Origin: Alphaproteobacteria bacterium
Lineage (GTDB): Bacteria; Pseudomonadota; Alphaproteobacteria; Caulobacterales; Maricaulaceae
Assembly (NCBI GenBank): GCA_024742735.1
Contig: JANSXV010000008.1
Span: 1-64,000 of the forward strand
Reading direction: 5' to 3'
Length of the DNA: 64,000 nt
A program made the translations under genes and the position numbers. The notes beneath the pieces were generated by a model. That model saw only the letters and a program-made list of their open reading frames with translations. It searched no databases and was not told where the DNA came from. Numbering within the stretch: position 1 is the first letter of the stretch; each line of letters opens with the position of its first letter. Shown here in pieces: positions 51,186-60,083 of this stretch.

Positions 51186-52481
51186 TCAGGCCTTGTCCAG
51201 CGCCTGCTCCAGATCGGCGATGATGTCCTCGGGGTTCTCGATGCCGACCGAGATGCGCACAAGCCCCGACGTGAACCCGCAGCGCTCGCGCAGGGTCTCG
51301 TCCACGGCCGCATGGGTCGTGCTGCCGGGATGGCAGATCAATGATTCCGTCCCGCCCAGACTGACCGCCAGCTTGATCACTTTCAGTTCATTGAGCATGC
51401 GGAAAGCGGCCTCCTGCCCTCCGGCGACATCAAAGGCGAACGTGGACCCGTAGGCGTTCTCACCCGTCTGACGATGATGAATCTCGTGGTCGCGGGAGCC
51501 TTCTTCGAGGAAGCCGAGATAGCGGACCTTCTCCACCTTTGGATGGCCGCGCAGGTATTCGGCGACGACCCGCGCGCCCTTGAAGGCGGCCTCCATGCGC
51601 AGCTTCACCGTCTCCAGGGACCGGGCCAGCATCCAGCAGGTGTTGGGGTCCAGATTGGTGCCCATGCCTGAGCGCAGCTTGCGCACCGGCGCCATGATCG
51701 CGCTGGACCCCATGGCCGCCCCGCCGATCAGGTCGGAGTGCCCGCCGATATATTTGGTCAACGAGTACACCGAAATGTCCGCGCCGTGGGCGAGCGGCGT
51801 CTGACCGATGGGACCGAGAATGGTGTTATCGACCACCACGACCGGACGGCGGCCCTGAGTCTCCTCCAGCTCGTCAGCGAGCTTCTTCATGAGCTGGAGG
51901 TCGACGACCTCATTGGTCGGGTTGGTGGGCGTCTCACAGTAGATGACGCCGATCGGCCCCAGGGCGCGCGCCTTGTCGAGCTCGGCGCGGATCTCGTCCT
52001 CGCGCGCGCCGGCGAAGAAGTCCTGAGACTTGATGCCGTACTGGGGAAGGATGGCGCGGATCAGCGTCTCGGTCCCGCCATAGAGCGGGGTCGACTGGAA
52101 CACGACATCTCCGGCGTGGGCGTGGGCCATGATCACCGTGGAGATCGCGCCCATCCCGGAGGAGAAGACCAGCGCGTCCTCCGCGCCATCAAACAGCGTC
52201 AGCCGGTCCTCCAGCACTTCCATGTTCGGGTTGTTGAAGCGCGAATACAGCAAGCCCGCCTGGGCCGGGTCCCCCGCCTGGGCCCGACCGCCCATGACCC
52301 GGAAGAAGGCTGCGCCCTCTTCAGCCGTCGCGAAGGCGAAGGTGGAGGTCTGAAAAATCGGCGGCTTGATCGAGCCTTCCGAAAGCTTGGCGTCGAAGCC
52401 GTAGCTCATCATCAGGGTTTCAGGGCTCAACGCCCGTTGTCCCAGCGCGCGCTTGCGATAGGGCGTATCCGGCTTGCTCAT
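51186..52481 (-). CDS. Cystathionine-gamma-synthase-family PLP enzyme
   Basis: This 431-residue Cys/Met-metabolism PLP enzyme has the PLP-binding Lys in ISVYSLTKYIGGHSDLIGG, GLLYSRFNNPNMEVLEDRL and VIYCETPTNPTNEVVDL, and the final CGFTSGLVRISVGIENPEDIIADL. It could be a methionine gamma-lyase or cystathionine synthase or lyase. It heads the ast operon, 8 bp before the M20 gene, so nitrogen/sulfur amino-acid degradation is likely. ATG 52481 is chosen over an upstream 52523 start. Confidence 0.85.
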   Translation of the reverse strand: MSKPDTPYRKRALGQRALSPETLMMSYGFDAKLSEGSIKPPIFQTSTFAFATAEEGAAFFRVMGGRAQAGDPAQAGLLYSRFNNPNMEVLEDRLTLFDGAEDALVFSSGMGAISTVIMAHAHAGDVVFQSTPLYGGTETLIRAILPQYGIKSQDFFAGAREDEIRAELDKARALGPIGVIYCETPTNPTNEVVDLQLMKKLADELEETQGRRPVVVVDNTILGPIGQTPLAHGADISVYSLTKYIGGHSDLIGGAAMGSSAIMAPVRKLRSGMGTNLDPNTCWMLARSLETVKLRMEAAFKGARVVAEYLRGHPKVEKVRYLGFLEEGSRDHEIHHRQTGENAYGSTFAFDVAGGQEAAFRMLNELKVIKLAVSLGGTESLICHPGSTTHAAVDETLRERCGFTSGLVRISVGIENPEDIIADLEQALDKA

Positions 52482-52630
52482 GGCGGTCAGCTCCAACGGT
52501 CGGTGATCCGGTGAGGCGCGCACATGCGCGATTCCCCACCTTGAAATGTGGATTTGCGCGCATGGTTCTGCGCGCCTGCATGGCTGCGGTCAACCCGCCG
52601 CCCGGCGTGGTGCTCATGCTGCAGGCGCAA

Positions 52631-52665
52631 AAGAAAACGGCCCGGCGCTGGGAAGCGCCGGGCCG
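52631..52665 (-). terminator. Rho-independent terminator of ompA
   Basis: A perfect 12-bp stem (52638-52649 with 52654-52665) closes a 4-base loop and is followed on the minus strand by TTTTCTTTT. It ends transcription of ompA and lies upstream of the PLP lyase gene, insulating the ast operon. Confidence 0.88.
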
Positions 52666-52689
52666 CAATCAATCGCTGTCGGACAGACC

Positions 52690-53769
52690 CTAGTTCAGGT
52701 CGATCTCGACATTGGCGCGCCGGTTGAGCGGCTCGCGGACACCGTCCGGAGTCTGGACCGCCGGGCGGCTTTCGCCGAAGGCGTTCAGAGAGATCGCCGA
52801 GGCAGGAACGCCCAGACGAACCATCTCGTCGCGGACCGCACGAGCACGGCGCTCGGACAGACCCACGTTGTAAGCCGCAGCGCCCGAACGGTCAGCGTGA
52901 CCGTCGATCGACACCGACGCGACGCCGCAGGAGCGGGCCTGGTCGATGGCGGCGTTCACCACGTCACGCGCCTGAGCGGTCAGGTTCGAGCGATCCCACT
53001 CGAAGTAGACCACGAAGTCCACGTCCTCACACGCCGGCGGAGGCGGCGGCGGAGGCGGAGGAGGCGGCGGCGGAGGCGGAGGCGGCGGAGGCGGCGGGGG
53101 CGGCGGCGGGGGCGGCGGAGGAGCCGCGAAGAGATACCGCAGACCGATCCAGGCCTCATGCGAGGCCGCGTTGTCGATGTCCAGCGCCGGCGTGTAGCTG
53201 GTGTCGTTATGCGCGAAGTAACGATACTCGGTGTCGAGCGTCAGGTTGCGCGTGAGCGACCAGCCGATACCCGCCATGAGTTGATAGGCCAGAACGTTGT
53301 CGCTGTCCTGGATGTTGGCGTAGAGCGCCGGGTTCGGGACCACCGGAATGGTGCCCGTGGTCCAGCCGGAAGCCGACGTGTTCACGTTGGCCCAACCGAT
53401 GCCCGCACCGACGTACGGACGCCACCAGGAACCCTGGTTGAAGTCGTACAGCAGGTTCAGCATGCCCGACCAGGTCTGCAGGTCCGAGGAGCTGTCCTCG
53501 AAACTGCCGATAGCGCCGGTGTCGTTGAAGCGGTGGGCGAGTTCGCCCTCCATGCGCCAGCCGCTTGCCCACTGGTAACCCAGAGCAAGCTTCTCACGCA
53601 GGTCGCTTTCACCTTGAATTTCACCATTCAGCGTGCCGGTGACATCCATGTCGCCGGGGCCGCCATAACCAAGCGCGCCGCTCAGATACCAACCTTCGTC
53701 CGCGACCGCCATGGACGGTGCGGCAAGGATGGCCCCGACGGCGGCTGCCGAAAGAAGCTTAGCTTTCAT
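52690..53769 (-). CDS. OmpA-family outer-membrane protein with polyproline linker
   Basis: This 359-residue protein has a signal peptide (KLLSAAAVGAILAAPSMAVA), an N-terminal eight-strand barrel (residues about 25-215: WYLSGALGYGGPG ... WIGLRYLFA), then exactly 29 consecutive prolines (53035-53121), then the OmpA peptidoglycan-binding domain (SIDGHADRSGAAAYNVGLSE, RRANVEIDLN). The C-terminal domain anchors the outer membrane to peptidoglycan. The proline run replaces the normal flexible linker. ATG 53769 fits the signal peptide; a perfect terminator follows. Confidence 0.94.
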   Translation of the reverse strand: MKAKLLSAAAVGAILAAPSMAVADEGWYLSGALGYGGPGDMDVTGTLNGEIQGESDLREKLALGYQWASGWRMEGELAHRFNDTGAIGSFEDSSSDLQTWSGMLNLLYDFNQGSWWRPYVGAGIGWANVNTSASGWTTGTIPVVPNPALYANIQDSDNVLAYQLMAGIGWSLTRNLTLDTEYRYFAHNDTSYTPALDIDNAASHEAWIGLRYLFAAPPPPPPPPPPPPPPPPPPPPPPPPPPPPPACEDVDFVVYFEWDRSNLTAQARDVVNAAIDQARSCGVASVSIDGHADRSGAAAYNVGLSERRARAVRDEMVRLGVPASAISLNAFGESRPAVQTPDGVREPLNRRANVEIDLN

Positions 53770-53923
53770 TCCTATCCCCTCTCCGGGCGAAGAACGCCCT
53801 TCGTGTGAGCTATACATTGGACGCCGCGATATACGCGAAGCCTGAGCGGCTTTACGATCCGAATAGACTGATAACGCATTTGCTTCGCAGGCGCCACACC
53901 TGCAATCGGATGTTAACCAAGCT

Positions 53924-55132
53924 TCATCGCACGGCCCCGCTTGCAATCAGGGCTTCCACGCCATTTTGGTCGAGACCGAGGCGTTCGTGCAACACCTCAG
54001 CCGTGTGCTCGCCAAGGCGGGGAGGTGCGCGGCGATATTGCGGCTGCGAAGCTGTCAGCCGCATGGGGTTGGCGACCAGCGGCGCCGCGGCAGCGCCCGT
54101 CATCGCCAGATCCACGCGAAGTCCCCGCGCCTTCACCTGGGGATGTTCGAAGAGCTCCGCGATCGTCTGAATCGGGCCGCACGGAACGCCTGCGTCATGT
54201 AGGCGCGCCGACCAGGCTGCGCTGCCCTCCTTCGACATGACAACCGTGATCTCGGCGATCAGGACTTCACGGTTCGCCACCCGATCGGCATTGCGCCTGA
54301 AACGGTCATCTTCAGCCCAATCCGGCCTGCCCAGAGCCGTTGCGAAGGCGGCGAACTGACGGTCATTGCCGACCGCGACGGCGATCCGCCCGTCCAGCGT
54401 CGGGAAGTCCTGGTACGGCACGATATTGGGGTGGGCGTTTCCGCCCCGTCCAGGCGACCGGCCCGACACGAAGTAGTTCGAGGCCTGGTTCGCCAGCATG
54501 GCCGCCTGAACGTCCAGCAGCGCCATGTCGATGTAATCCCCGCCGGCGCCGCGATCCCGAGCAATCAAGGCGGCCATGATGGCTCCAGCTGCATAAACGC
54601 CGGTGAACAGATCGACTGCGGGCACGCCCACTTTCATGGGCTTGTCCTCCCCGGTGACGCTCATGAGCCCGCCCATGGCCTGGATCAGGAAGTCATAGCC
54701 GGGCTGATCGGCCAGCGGGCCGTCCTGCCCAAAACCTGTGATCGAGCAGTAGACGATATCATCCTTCAGCGCTTTGACGCTTTCATAGTCGAGCCCGTAC
54801 TTCCTCAGGCCGCCGGTCTTGTAGTTCTCGATGACCACGTCGCTCTGGGCGGCAAGGTCCTTCAGGACTTGCAGCCCCTGTGGCGATCTCATGTTGACCG
54901 CGATGGAGCGCTTGTTGCGGTTGGCGCACAGATAGTAGGCCGCCTCGGCGTTCTCTCCGTGATCATCCTTGAGAAAGGGCGGGCCCCAGCTGCGCGTATC
55001 ATCACCGCCGTCGGGATTCTCCACCTTGATCACGTCGGCGCCGAGGTCGCCGAGGATCTGCGTGCACCAAGGCCCGGCCAGGACGCGGGACAGATCAAGC
55101 ACCTTGATATGAGACAGCGGGCCTTCGGCCAT
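53924..55132 (-). CDS. CaiB/BaiF family (class III) CoA transferase
   Basis: This 402-residue CoA transferase has the N-terminal signature VLDLSRVLAGPWCTQILGDLGADVIKVE. The catalytic Asp is in DMALLDVQAAMLANQ, and the C-terminal GVPCGPIQTIAELFEHPQV is present. It exchanges CoA between carboxylic acids by an anhydride mechanism; the substrates are unknown. Starts divergently from recQ. Confidence 0.93.
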   Translation of the reverse strand: MAEGPLSHIKVLDLSRVLAGPWCTQILGDLGADVIKVENPDGGDDTRSWGPPFLKDDHGENAEAAYYLCANRNKRSIAVNMRSPQGLQVLKDLAAQSDVVIENYKTGGLRKYGLDYESVKALKDDIVYCSITGFGQDGPLADQPGYDFLIQAMGGLMSVTGEDKPMKVGVPAVDLFTGVYAAGAIMAALIARDRGAGGDYIDMALLDVQAAMLANQASNYFVSGRSPGRGGNAHPNIVPYQDFPTLDGRIAVAVGNDRQFAAFATALGRPDWAEDDRFRRNADRVANREVLIAEITVVMSKEGSAAWSARLHDAGVPCGPIQTIAELFEHPQVKARGLRVDLAMTGAAAAPLVANPMRLTASQPQYRRAPPRLGEHTAEVLHERLGLDQNGVEALIASGAVR

Positions 55133-55234
55133 GGGCGTTCACCACAGGTCTGAAAAATGCACGGACAAATTTGAAGGCTTCGCCTACTCCCCTGGACGCT
55201 TGAGGGCAAGCCGGGAGCGGTTAGCCTGCAGCCG

Positions 55235-57079
55235 ATGTCCATGCCTGATTCCCTTCCTGAAAGCGGCCCCCCGATCGAGGCCGCGCGGTCCGCCATGGCG
55301 GAGGTGTTCGGCTTCCACCAGTTCCGGCCCGGGCAGGAAGCGATCATCACGGCGGTCCTGGCAGGCCGCGACGTGCTGGCCGTCATGCCGACCGGACGCG
55401 GCAAATCGCTGTGCTTCCAGCTTCCGGCGATCGTGCGTGGCGGCCTGACCCTGGTGATCTCCCCGCTGATCGCGCTCATGCGCGATCAGGTCTCAGCCCT
55501 TCAGGCCAACGGCGTGGCCGCCGCGCACCTGACGAGCGCAGATACGCCCGACGAGCGCGAAGCAGCCTGGGATGCGCTGGATCGCGGCGCCTTGCGCCTT
55601 CTTTACGTGTCCCCGGAACGCCTGGCGGTGAACGGTTTCGCCGAGCGCCTCGCCAGAGCCGGCCTGACCATGATCGCCGTCGATGAAGCCCATTGCGTCA
55701 GCCAGTGGGGCCACGACTTCCGTCCCGACTATCTGCGCATTTCAGAATTGGCGGATGCAGCCGGCCGGCCCCAGATCGCGGCTTTCACCGCGACGGCTGA
55801 CGCGGCGGCGCGCCGGGATATCGCCGCGCGCTTGTTCGCTGCAGCTCCGGATGAATTCGTCTCCGGCTTTGACCGTCCCAACCTGCATCTGGCCGCCGGA
55901 GCGCGGCGCTCCGGCGATCGGCAGATCGAGGACTTCGTGAAAGCCCGCAGCGGCCGGGCCGGGATCATCTACTGCGCCAGCCGCAAGGCCTGTGATGATC
56001 TCGCCGACAAGCTGCGCAACGCCGGGGTCGACGCCCTGTCCTACCATGCCGGCCTTGAGTCGGCCGTGCGGAGCGCGCGCCAGGACCGCTTCGTGAAAGA
56101 GGACGGCGTGGTGATGTGCGCGACCATCGCGTTCGGCATGGGCGTGGACAAACCCGATGTGCGCTATGTGGTCCACGCCGCCCTGCCCAAGTCCATGGAA
56201 GGCTATTATCAGGAGATCGGCCGGGCCGGGCGTGACGGCGATCCGGCCGATACACTGCTCCTGTGGTCGCTGGGCGACGCGGCCCTGCGCCGCCGTCAGA
56301 TCGCCGAGAGCGACTCAGACGAGGCCCGCAAGGCTCAGGAGCTGCGCCGTCTGTCGGCCCTCATCGCCTATTGCGAGGCGCCGCGCTGCCGGCGTCAGAC
56401 GCTGCTGTCTTATTTCGGCGACGCCGCCGAGCCGTGCGGCAACTGCGATCTGTGCGACGACCCGCCCACGCTGATCGACGGGACCGAGCTCGCCCAGAAG
56501 GCCATGAGCGCCATCGCCCGCACCGGCCAGCGCTTCGGGCTGGAGCATCTGGTCAGCGTGCTGCGCGGGCTGAAGACCGAGAAAGTGCTCGCCCGCGGCC
56601 ATGACGCGCTGCCCACCTTCGGCGTCGGCGAAGCCTTGTCCAAGGCCCAGTGGATGAGCGTCTTCCGTCAGCTCTTCGCCGCCGGCGCCATCGACCAGCC
56701 GATCGACGGTCATGGGGAGTTCGTCATTACGGCCAGGGGCAAGGATATCCTGTTCGGCCGCGAACCCATCGCGCTGCGGCCGCCGGAAGAGGCGCGCGGA
56801 ACCCGCAGCGCCCGGGCGCGCCCGTCTTCCGACGCGGCCGAGGCCCTCGCCTCAGAGCGTGACCGGGCGCTCTATTCCGAACTCAGGAAGCTCCGGCTGG
56901 AGCTGGCCAAGCAGGCCGGCAAGCCCGCCTACACCGTGTTCGCCGACCGGACCCTGATCGAGCTGGCGCTAGAAAAACCGTCGACGCTCGAGGAGATGAG
57001 CCGGTGCTTCGGTGTGGGCCAGCGCAAGCTGGAACGCTATGGCGAGGCGTTCCTCAGAGCGATCGCCGAGGCGGCGTAG
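55235..57079 (+). CDS. recQ: ATP-dependent DNA helicase RecQ
   Basis: RecQ unwinds recombination and replication intermediates. The 614-residue protein has Walker A (VMPTGRGKSLCFQLPA), the DEAH box (VDEAHCVSQWGHDFRPDY), motif VI (YYQEIGRAGRDGDPADT), the zinc-binding CEAPRCRRQTLLSYFGD...CGNCDLCDD and a C-terminal HRDC domain (TVFADRTLIELALEKP). Complete and typical. The second Met at residue 3 could also be the start. Confidence 0.95.
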   Translation: MSMPDSLPESGPPIEAARSAMAEVFGFHQFRPGQEAIITAVLAGRDVLAVMPTGRGKSLCFQLPAIVRGGLTLVISPLIALMRDQVSALQANGVAAAHLTSADTPDEREAAWDALDRGALRLLYVSPERLAVNGFAERLARAGLTMIAVDEAHCVSQWGHDFRPDYLRISELADAAGRPQIAAFTATADAAARRDIAARLFAAAPDEFVSGFDRPNLHLAAGARRSGDRQIEDFVKARSGRAGIIYCASRKACDDLADKLRNAGVDALSYHAGLESAVRSARQDRFVKEDGVVMCATIAFGMGVDKPDVRYVVHAALPKSMEGYYQEIGRAGRDGDPADTLLLWSLGDAALRRRQIAESDSDEARKAQELRRLSALIAYCEAPRCRRQTLLSYFGDAAEPCGNCDLCDDPPTLIDGTELAQKAMSAIARTGQRFGLEHLVSVLRGLKTEKVLARGHDALPTFGVGEALSKAQWMSVFRQLFAAGAIDQPIDGHGEFVITARGKDILFGREPIALRPPEEARGTRSARARPSSDAAEALASERDRALYSELRKLRLELAKQAGKPAYTVFADRTLIELALEKPSTLEEMSRCFGVGQRKLERYGEAFLRAIAEAA

Positions 57080-57241
57080 GCGCCGACCTAATCATTTCTG
57101 AAAATCGCTGATCGCGGCTGAAAAGCGCTGGGCGTTTTCATCCCCGCGCAGACGGCGCGCCCGCTGTCCGCTTCTCTCGTCAACAGGCCGAGCGCCCCCT
57201 GCCCGGCCGATCTGGTGAACGATTGAAAAGCGAGACACGCC

Positions 57242-57574
57242 ATGACCCTGAAGAGTCTGCTCCTCCCCGCCCTTGCCGTCAGCGCTCTGTTCGGCGCTCC
57301 GGCCCTGGCCGAAGAAGCTCAAACCCGCACCGTCGCGATCGACCGCGCCGCCCTTGCGACCGATGACGGCGCGGCGCGCGCCTACGCAGCCATTGAGACC
57401 GCCGCTCGCGCGGCCTGCCGGGCGGAGAACCGCGGCGGCGCGGCGTTCGAGCGCGGCGTGCGCATCTGCACCGCCGACACGGTCGAACGAACGATCAACG
57501 CGTTGAATGCGCCGCGGCTGACCGCGCTGCACGAGCGCCGCGAGCCGGCGATCACGCTTGCCTCGGCCGGCTGA
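57242..57574 (+). CDS. UrcA family protein
   Basis: This 110-residue exported protein has a signal peptide (SLLLPALAVSALFGAPALA). The mature UrcA core has a Cys pair (ARAACRAENRG ... VRICTADTVER). UrcA proteins are small periplasmic proteins of unknown function in alphaproteobacteria. It stands just left of the prophage remnant junction. Confidence 0.82.
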   Translation: MTLKSLLLPALAVSALFGAPALAEEAQTRTVAIDRAALATDDGAARAYAAIETAARAACRAENRGGAAFERGVRICTADTVERTINALNAPRLTALHERREPAITLASAG

Positions 57575-57616
57575 CCGGGGCCATCCTGACATCCTAACAG
57601 CCTTCCGGAGACAGGC

Positions 57617-58126
57617 GTGGACGGCCTTTCCATTCTGGATCTGATGATGCGCGGCGGCGCGGCGGGGGTGAGCCTCATCCTCGCCGCGACGCTGTTGCGG
57701 CGCGCACGCGCCTCCTCCATCGCCCGCGTCCGCGTCACCGCTCATAGCGTCGTGCGAGAGGGCTGCGGGTCCGGTCACGGCATCGGCGTGGATCTTGGCG
57801 AAGCCCACGAGAGCGCGATCAAGGAGGCCGAAACTGACGCGATGAAGCGCGCGCTCATGACGTTTGGCAACCCGTTCGGTCTGGCCCTGTACGACAAGAG
57901 TCGCGCCAATGTTGGCGCCGACGGCGCGCCCACCTCGGGCGCGATTTCCAGCGAGGAAGCCATAGCCCTTGAGGATCGCATCAAGGCGCTGGGCGCAGAT
58001 CGCAACGCCCTGCTCCAGTACTATCAGGTGGACGGGCCGCACCAGCTCACACCCAAGCAACTCGCCAGCGCTCACGCCTCACTCGACAAGAAAGAGGCGG
58101 CGGCGCGGGAAAGCGAGGCCGCATGA
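57617..58126 (+). pseudogene. Chimera: membrane-type N-terminus fused to a truncated Rad52-like annealing protein
   Basis: The first 35 or so residues (VDGLSILDLMMRGGAAGVSL...) form a membrane helix and look like the start of AraC-type membrane regulators. They join in frame, around 57722, to a Rad52/Rad22 single-strand annealing protein: HGIGVDLGEAHESAIKEAET, DAMKRALMTFGNPFGLALYD. The normal Rad52-like N-terminal half is missing. A deletion between a chromosomal gene and a prophage explains this. It starts at GTG and is still open, so a fusion product could be made. The next ORF overlaps by 4 bases. Confidence 0.75.
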
Positions 58127-58638
58127 CCCGCCCTGTGCAGTGCATCTATGACGGCGAAGCGTTCTGGCCGGCGAACCGCTATCAGGCCAAGCTCGCCGCA
58201 GAGCATTATGGCGCTGGCGAGCTGCTGGCGCTGGAGCCGGTGGAAGACCGTTCGCCTGCCTCGCATCGCCATTATTTCGCGGCGATCCGTGAGGCGTGGA
58301 AGTCCATCCCTGAAGATCAGGCTTCCGCTCCTTGGGCGCTTAGCCCTGAGCACCTTCGCAAATATGCTCTGGTGCGCGCAGGCTATGCCGACGCGACCAC
58401 GACCGATTGCGGATCAAACGCCGCCGCGCTGCGCGTTGCATGGGCCATGAAGGGGCTGAACGAATTTGCGGTGATCGCCGTGCATGAATCAACCGTGACC
58501 GCCTACACACCGCACAGTCAAAGCGCCCGCGCGATGGGGAAGAAAGCGTTTCAGGAAAGCAAGGACGCGGTTTTGAACGTGATCGCTGGGCTTCTCGGCG
58601 TGACGGTCGATCAGCTTCCGAAGAACGAGGCTGCCTGA
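58123..58638 (+). CDS. Phage-type unknown protein
   Basis: This 171-residue soluble protein contains HYFAAIREAWKSIPEDQASA and ALRVAWAMKGLNEFAVIAVHEST. These segments resemble phage early-region proteins seen beside recombination genes. It overlaps the Rad52-like fusion by 4 bases, so the recombination operon is preserved downstream of the junction. I cannot name the family reliably. Confidence 0.65.
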   Translation: MTRPVQCIYDGEAFWPANRYQAKLAAEHYGAGELLALEPVEDRSPASHRHYFAAIREAWKSIPEDQASAPWALSPEHLRKYALVRAGYADATTTDCGSNAAALRVAWAMKGLNEFAVIAVHESTVTAYTPHSQSARAMGKKAFQESKDAVLNVIAGLLGVTVDQLPKNEAA

Positions 58639-58639
58639 C

Positions 58640-58852
58640 ATGACCGCCCGCCGCCCCTCCCCTGAATGGATCACGAAAGCCATTGACGCTGCGCGCGCGG
58701 CGGGTGTTACGCCCGGCACCGTGGAGATCAGCGCTGACGGTTCTGTTCGCATCCACGCGCCCGGCGCGTACACTCCCCAGGACGCTTACGGGGAGTGGAA
58801 GCGTGGACGTAAATCTAAAGGGCGTGCATCGGGTCCGCAGGAGGCTCGCTGA
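58640..58852 (+). CDS. Small phage-type unknown protein
   Basis: This 70-residue protein starts MTARRPSPEWITKAIDAARA and ends in a basic tail (GRKSKGRASGPQEAR). It starts 1 base after the previous stop and overlaps the integrase start by 50 bases. It is the type of short ORF that precedes integrases in alphaproteobacterial prophages. Confidence 0.6.
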   Translation: MTARRPSPEWITKAIDAARAAGVTPGTVEISADGSVRIHAPGAYTPQDAYGEWKRGRKSKGRASGPQEAR

Positions 58853-59849
58853 TGGAAGCTATCGCGTCCATCATTACGCTTGGCGAGGCGGCCCGCGTCT
58901 GGACGGAGAACCGGGAAGCCCGGAGTTCATCGCCAGCTATCACGCGGCGCACCGCAAGCGCGCGCAGCCTGTCGTGGACGCGCCGCAGACGGTCAATGAA
59001 GCCGTCACGCGCTTCCTGCGCTCTGGTGAATACACCCGGCTCTCAGAAGCCACACGGCGCGATTACAGGGGGTTTCTGGACATGATCCGGGCTGAGTTCG
59101 GAGACGCGCCCTTGGCGGCCTTCCAGAACCCGCAGATGCGCGGAGACATAAAGGCATGGCGCGATACCATGCGCGACACGCCCCGCAAGGCGGACTATGC
59201 CGTGGCCGTGCTGAAGCGCCTCCTGTCCTGGTGCATGGACAATGGGGAGATCAGCGTGAACCCGGCCGCCAAGCTGGGACGGCTGCACAAGGCCGATCGA
59301 TCTGCCGAGATATGGACCGAGGCCGATTTTGAAAGGCTGGAGGCGCACGCCCACCCGCGCATTGTGTGGCTGGCGCGCTTCGCCGGCCTGACAGGCTTTC
59401 GCCGTTCGGATCTGTGCGCGGTCACATACGCCCACGACAAGGGCGCCTATTTCGACCTGACCACCCGCAAGACCAGCGCGCGCGTCATCGTGCCGATCTT
59501 GCCTGAATGCCGCGCCCTGCTGGACGCCATGCCGGAGCGCGCCGGGCCGATCATACGCGGGGTGAAGGGCGAACCTCTGACGCCTGCTGGCGTCAGTGCG
59601 AACATCGGCAAGGCCAAGCGCCGCGCCGGAATCACGAAGCGCCTGCATGACCTGCGCGGAACCGCCGTCACGCGGCTTGCGCTGGCCGGTCTAGATGATC
59701 GGGAGATCGCCGCAATCGTGGGCTGGACAACCGAACAGGTCGCCCAGGTGCGGCGCTATTACGTCAACGCAGAAAGCGTGGCGCTGAACGCCGCGCGGCG
59801 GCTTTCTGTAAACGCGACCCGTAAACCGCACAACCCGGAGGATGGCTAA
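58803..59849 (+). CDS. Tyrosine-recombinase integrase (tRNA-Lys element)
   Basis: This 348-residue recombinase has a core-binding domain (YTRLSEATRRDYRGFLDMIR) and a catalytic domain with Arg200 (TGFRRSDLCAV), the Lys strand (TTRKTSARVI), HxxR (LHDLRGTAVT), Trp (IVGWTTEQ) and Tyr319/320 (RRYYVNAE). All catalytic residues are present, so it may still be active despite the decayed element. The start GTG 58803 is chosen because it begins the domain properly (VDVNLKGVHRVRRRL). It reads toward tRNA-Lys, which lies 5 bp past its stop. Confidence 0.9.
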   Translation: MDVNLKGVHRVRRRLADGSYRVHHYAWRGGPRLDGEPGSPEFIASYHAAHRKRAQPVVDAPQTVNEAVTRFLRSGEYTRLSEATRRDYRGFLDMIRAEFGDAPLAAFQNPQMRGDIKAWRDTMRDTPRKADYAVAVLKRLLSWCMDNGEISVNPAAKLGRLHKADRSAEIWTEADFERLEAHAHPRIVWLARFAGLTGFRRSDLCAVTYAHDKGAYFDLTTRKTSARVIVPILPECRALLDAMPERAGPIIRGVKGEPLTPAGVSANIGKAKRRAGITKRLHDLRGTAVTRLALAGLDDREIAAIVGWTTEQVAQVRRYYVNAESVALNAARRLSVNATRKPHNPEDG

Positions 59850-59854
59850 GTGTC

Positions 59855-59930
59855 TGGTGAGCCGGCAGGGGTTCGAACCCTGGACCTACTGATTAAAAGT
59901 CAGTTGCTCTACCAACTGAGCTACCGGCTC
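59855..59930 (-). tRNA. tRNA-Lys (anticodon TTT)
   Basis: On the minus strand GAGCCGG pairs with CCGGCTC, the anticodon loop is ACTTTTAAT (TTT), the T-arm is GGGTTCGAACCCC, and A73 is followed by an encoded CCA. Its 3' end meets the integrase gene of the prophage remnant, marking it as the integration site. Confidence 0.96.
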
Positions 59931-60083
59931 GCCCGGACACGGCGGTGACCGCCTGCGTCGAGAGGCGCGGAACCTAGTGTCAGGTGCGCCCCCGGTCAAG
60001 GCGCTGCAGCCCTGCATGCAGGCGCTTTTGCAGCGTTCGAATTTCAGCTGACGAAACGGGCGCTGGACGCTAGCGTCCAATTC

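Larger units (their letters stand above)
57722..59858. mobile_element. Decayed prophage/island remnant at tRNA-Lys
   Basis: What remains is about 2.1 kb: the truncated Rad52-like gene, two small phage genes and an intact integrase, ending at the 3' end of tRNA-Lys. The left boundary is the fusion junction (approximate), and no left attachment repeat was found. This is the end of an element that once reached further left. Confidence 0.75.

Noticed and set aside
53035-53121. Tandem GC-rich repeat as a possible CRISPR or minisatellite
   Set aside because: It is the in-frame polyproline codon run of OmpA, without spacers.
57092-58075. 327-codon minus-strand ORF across UrcA and the Rad52-like fusion
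   Set aside because: Antisense shadow spanning the junction of unrelated DNA; composition biased and no domain pattern.
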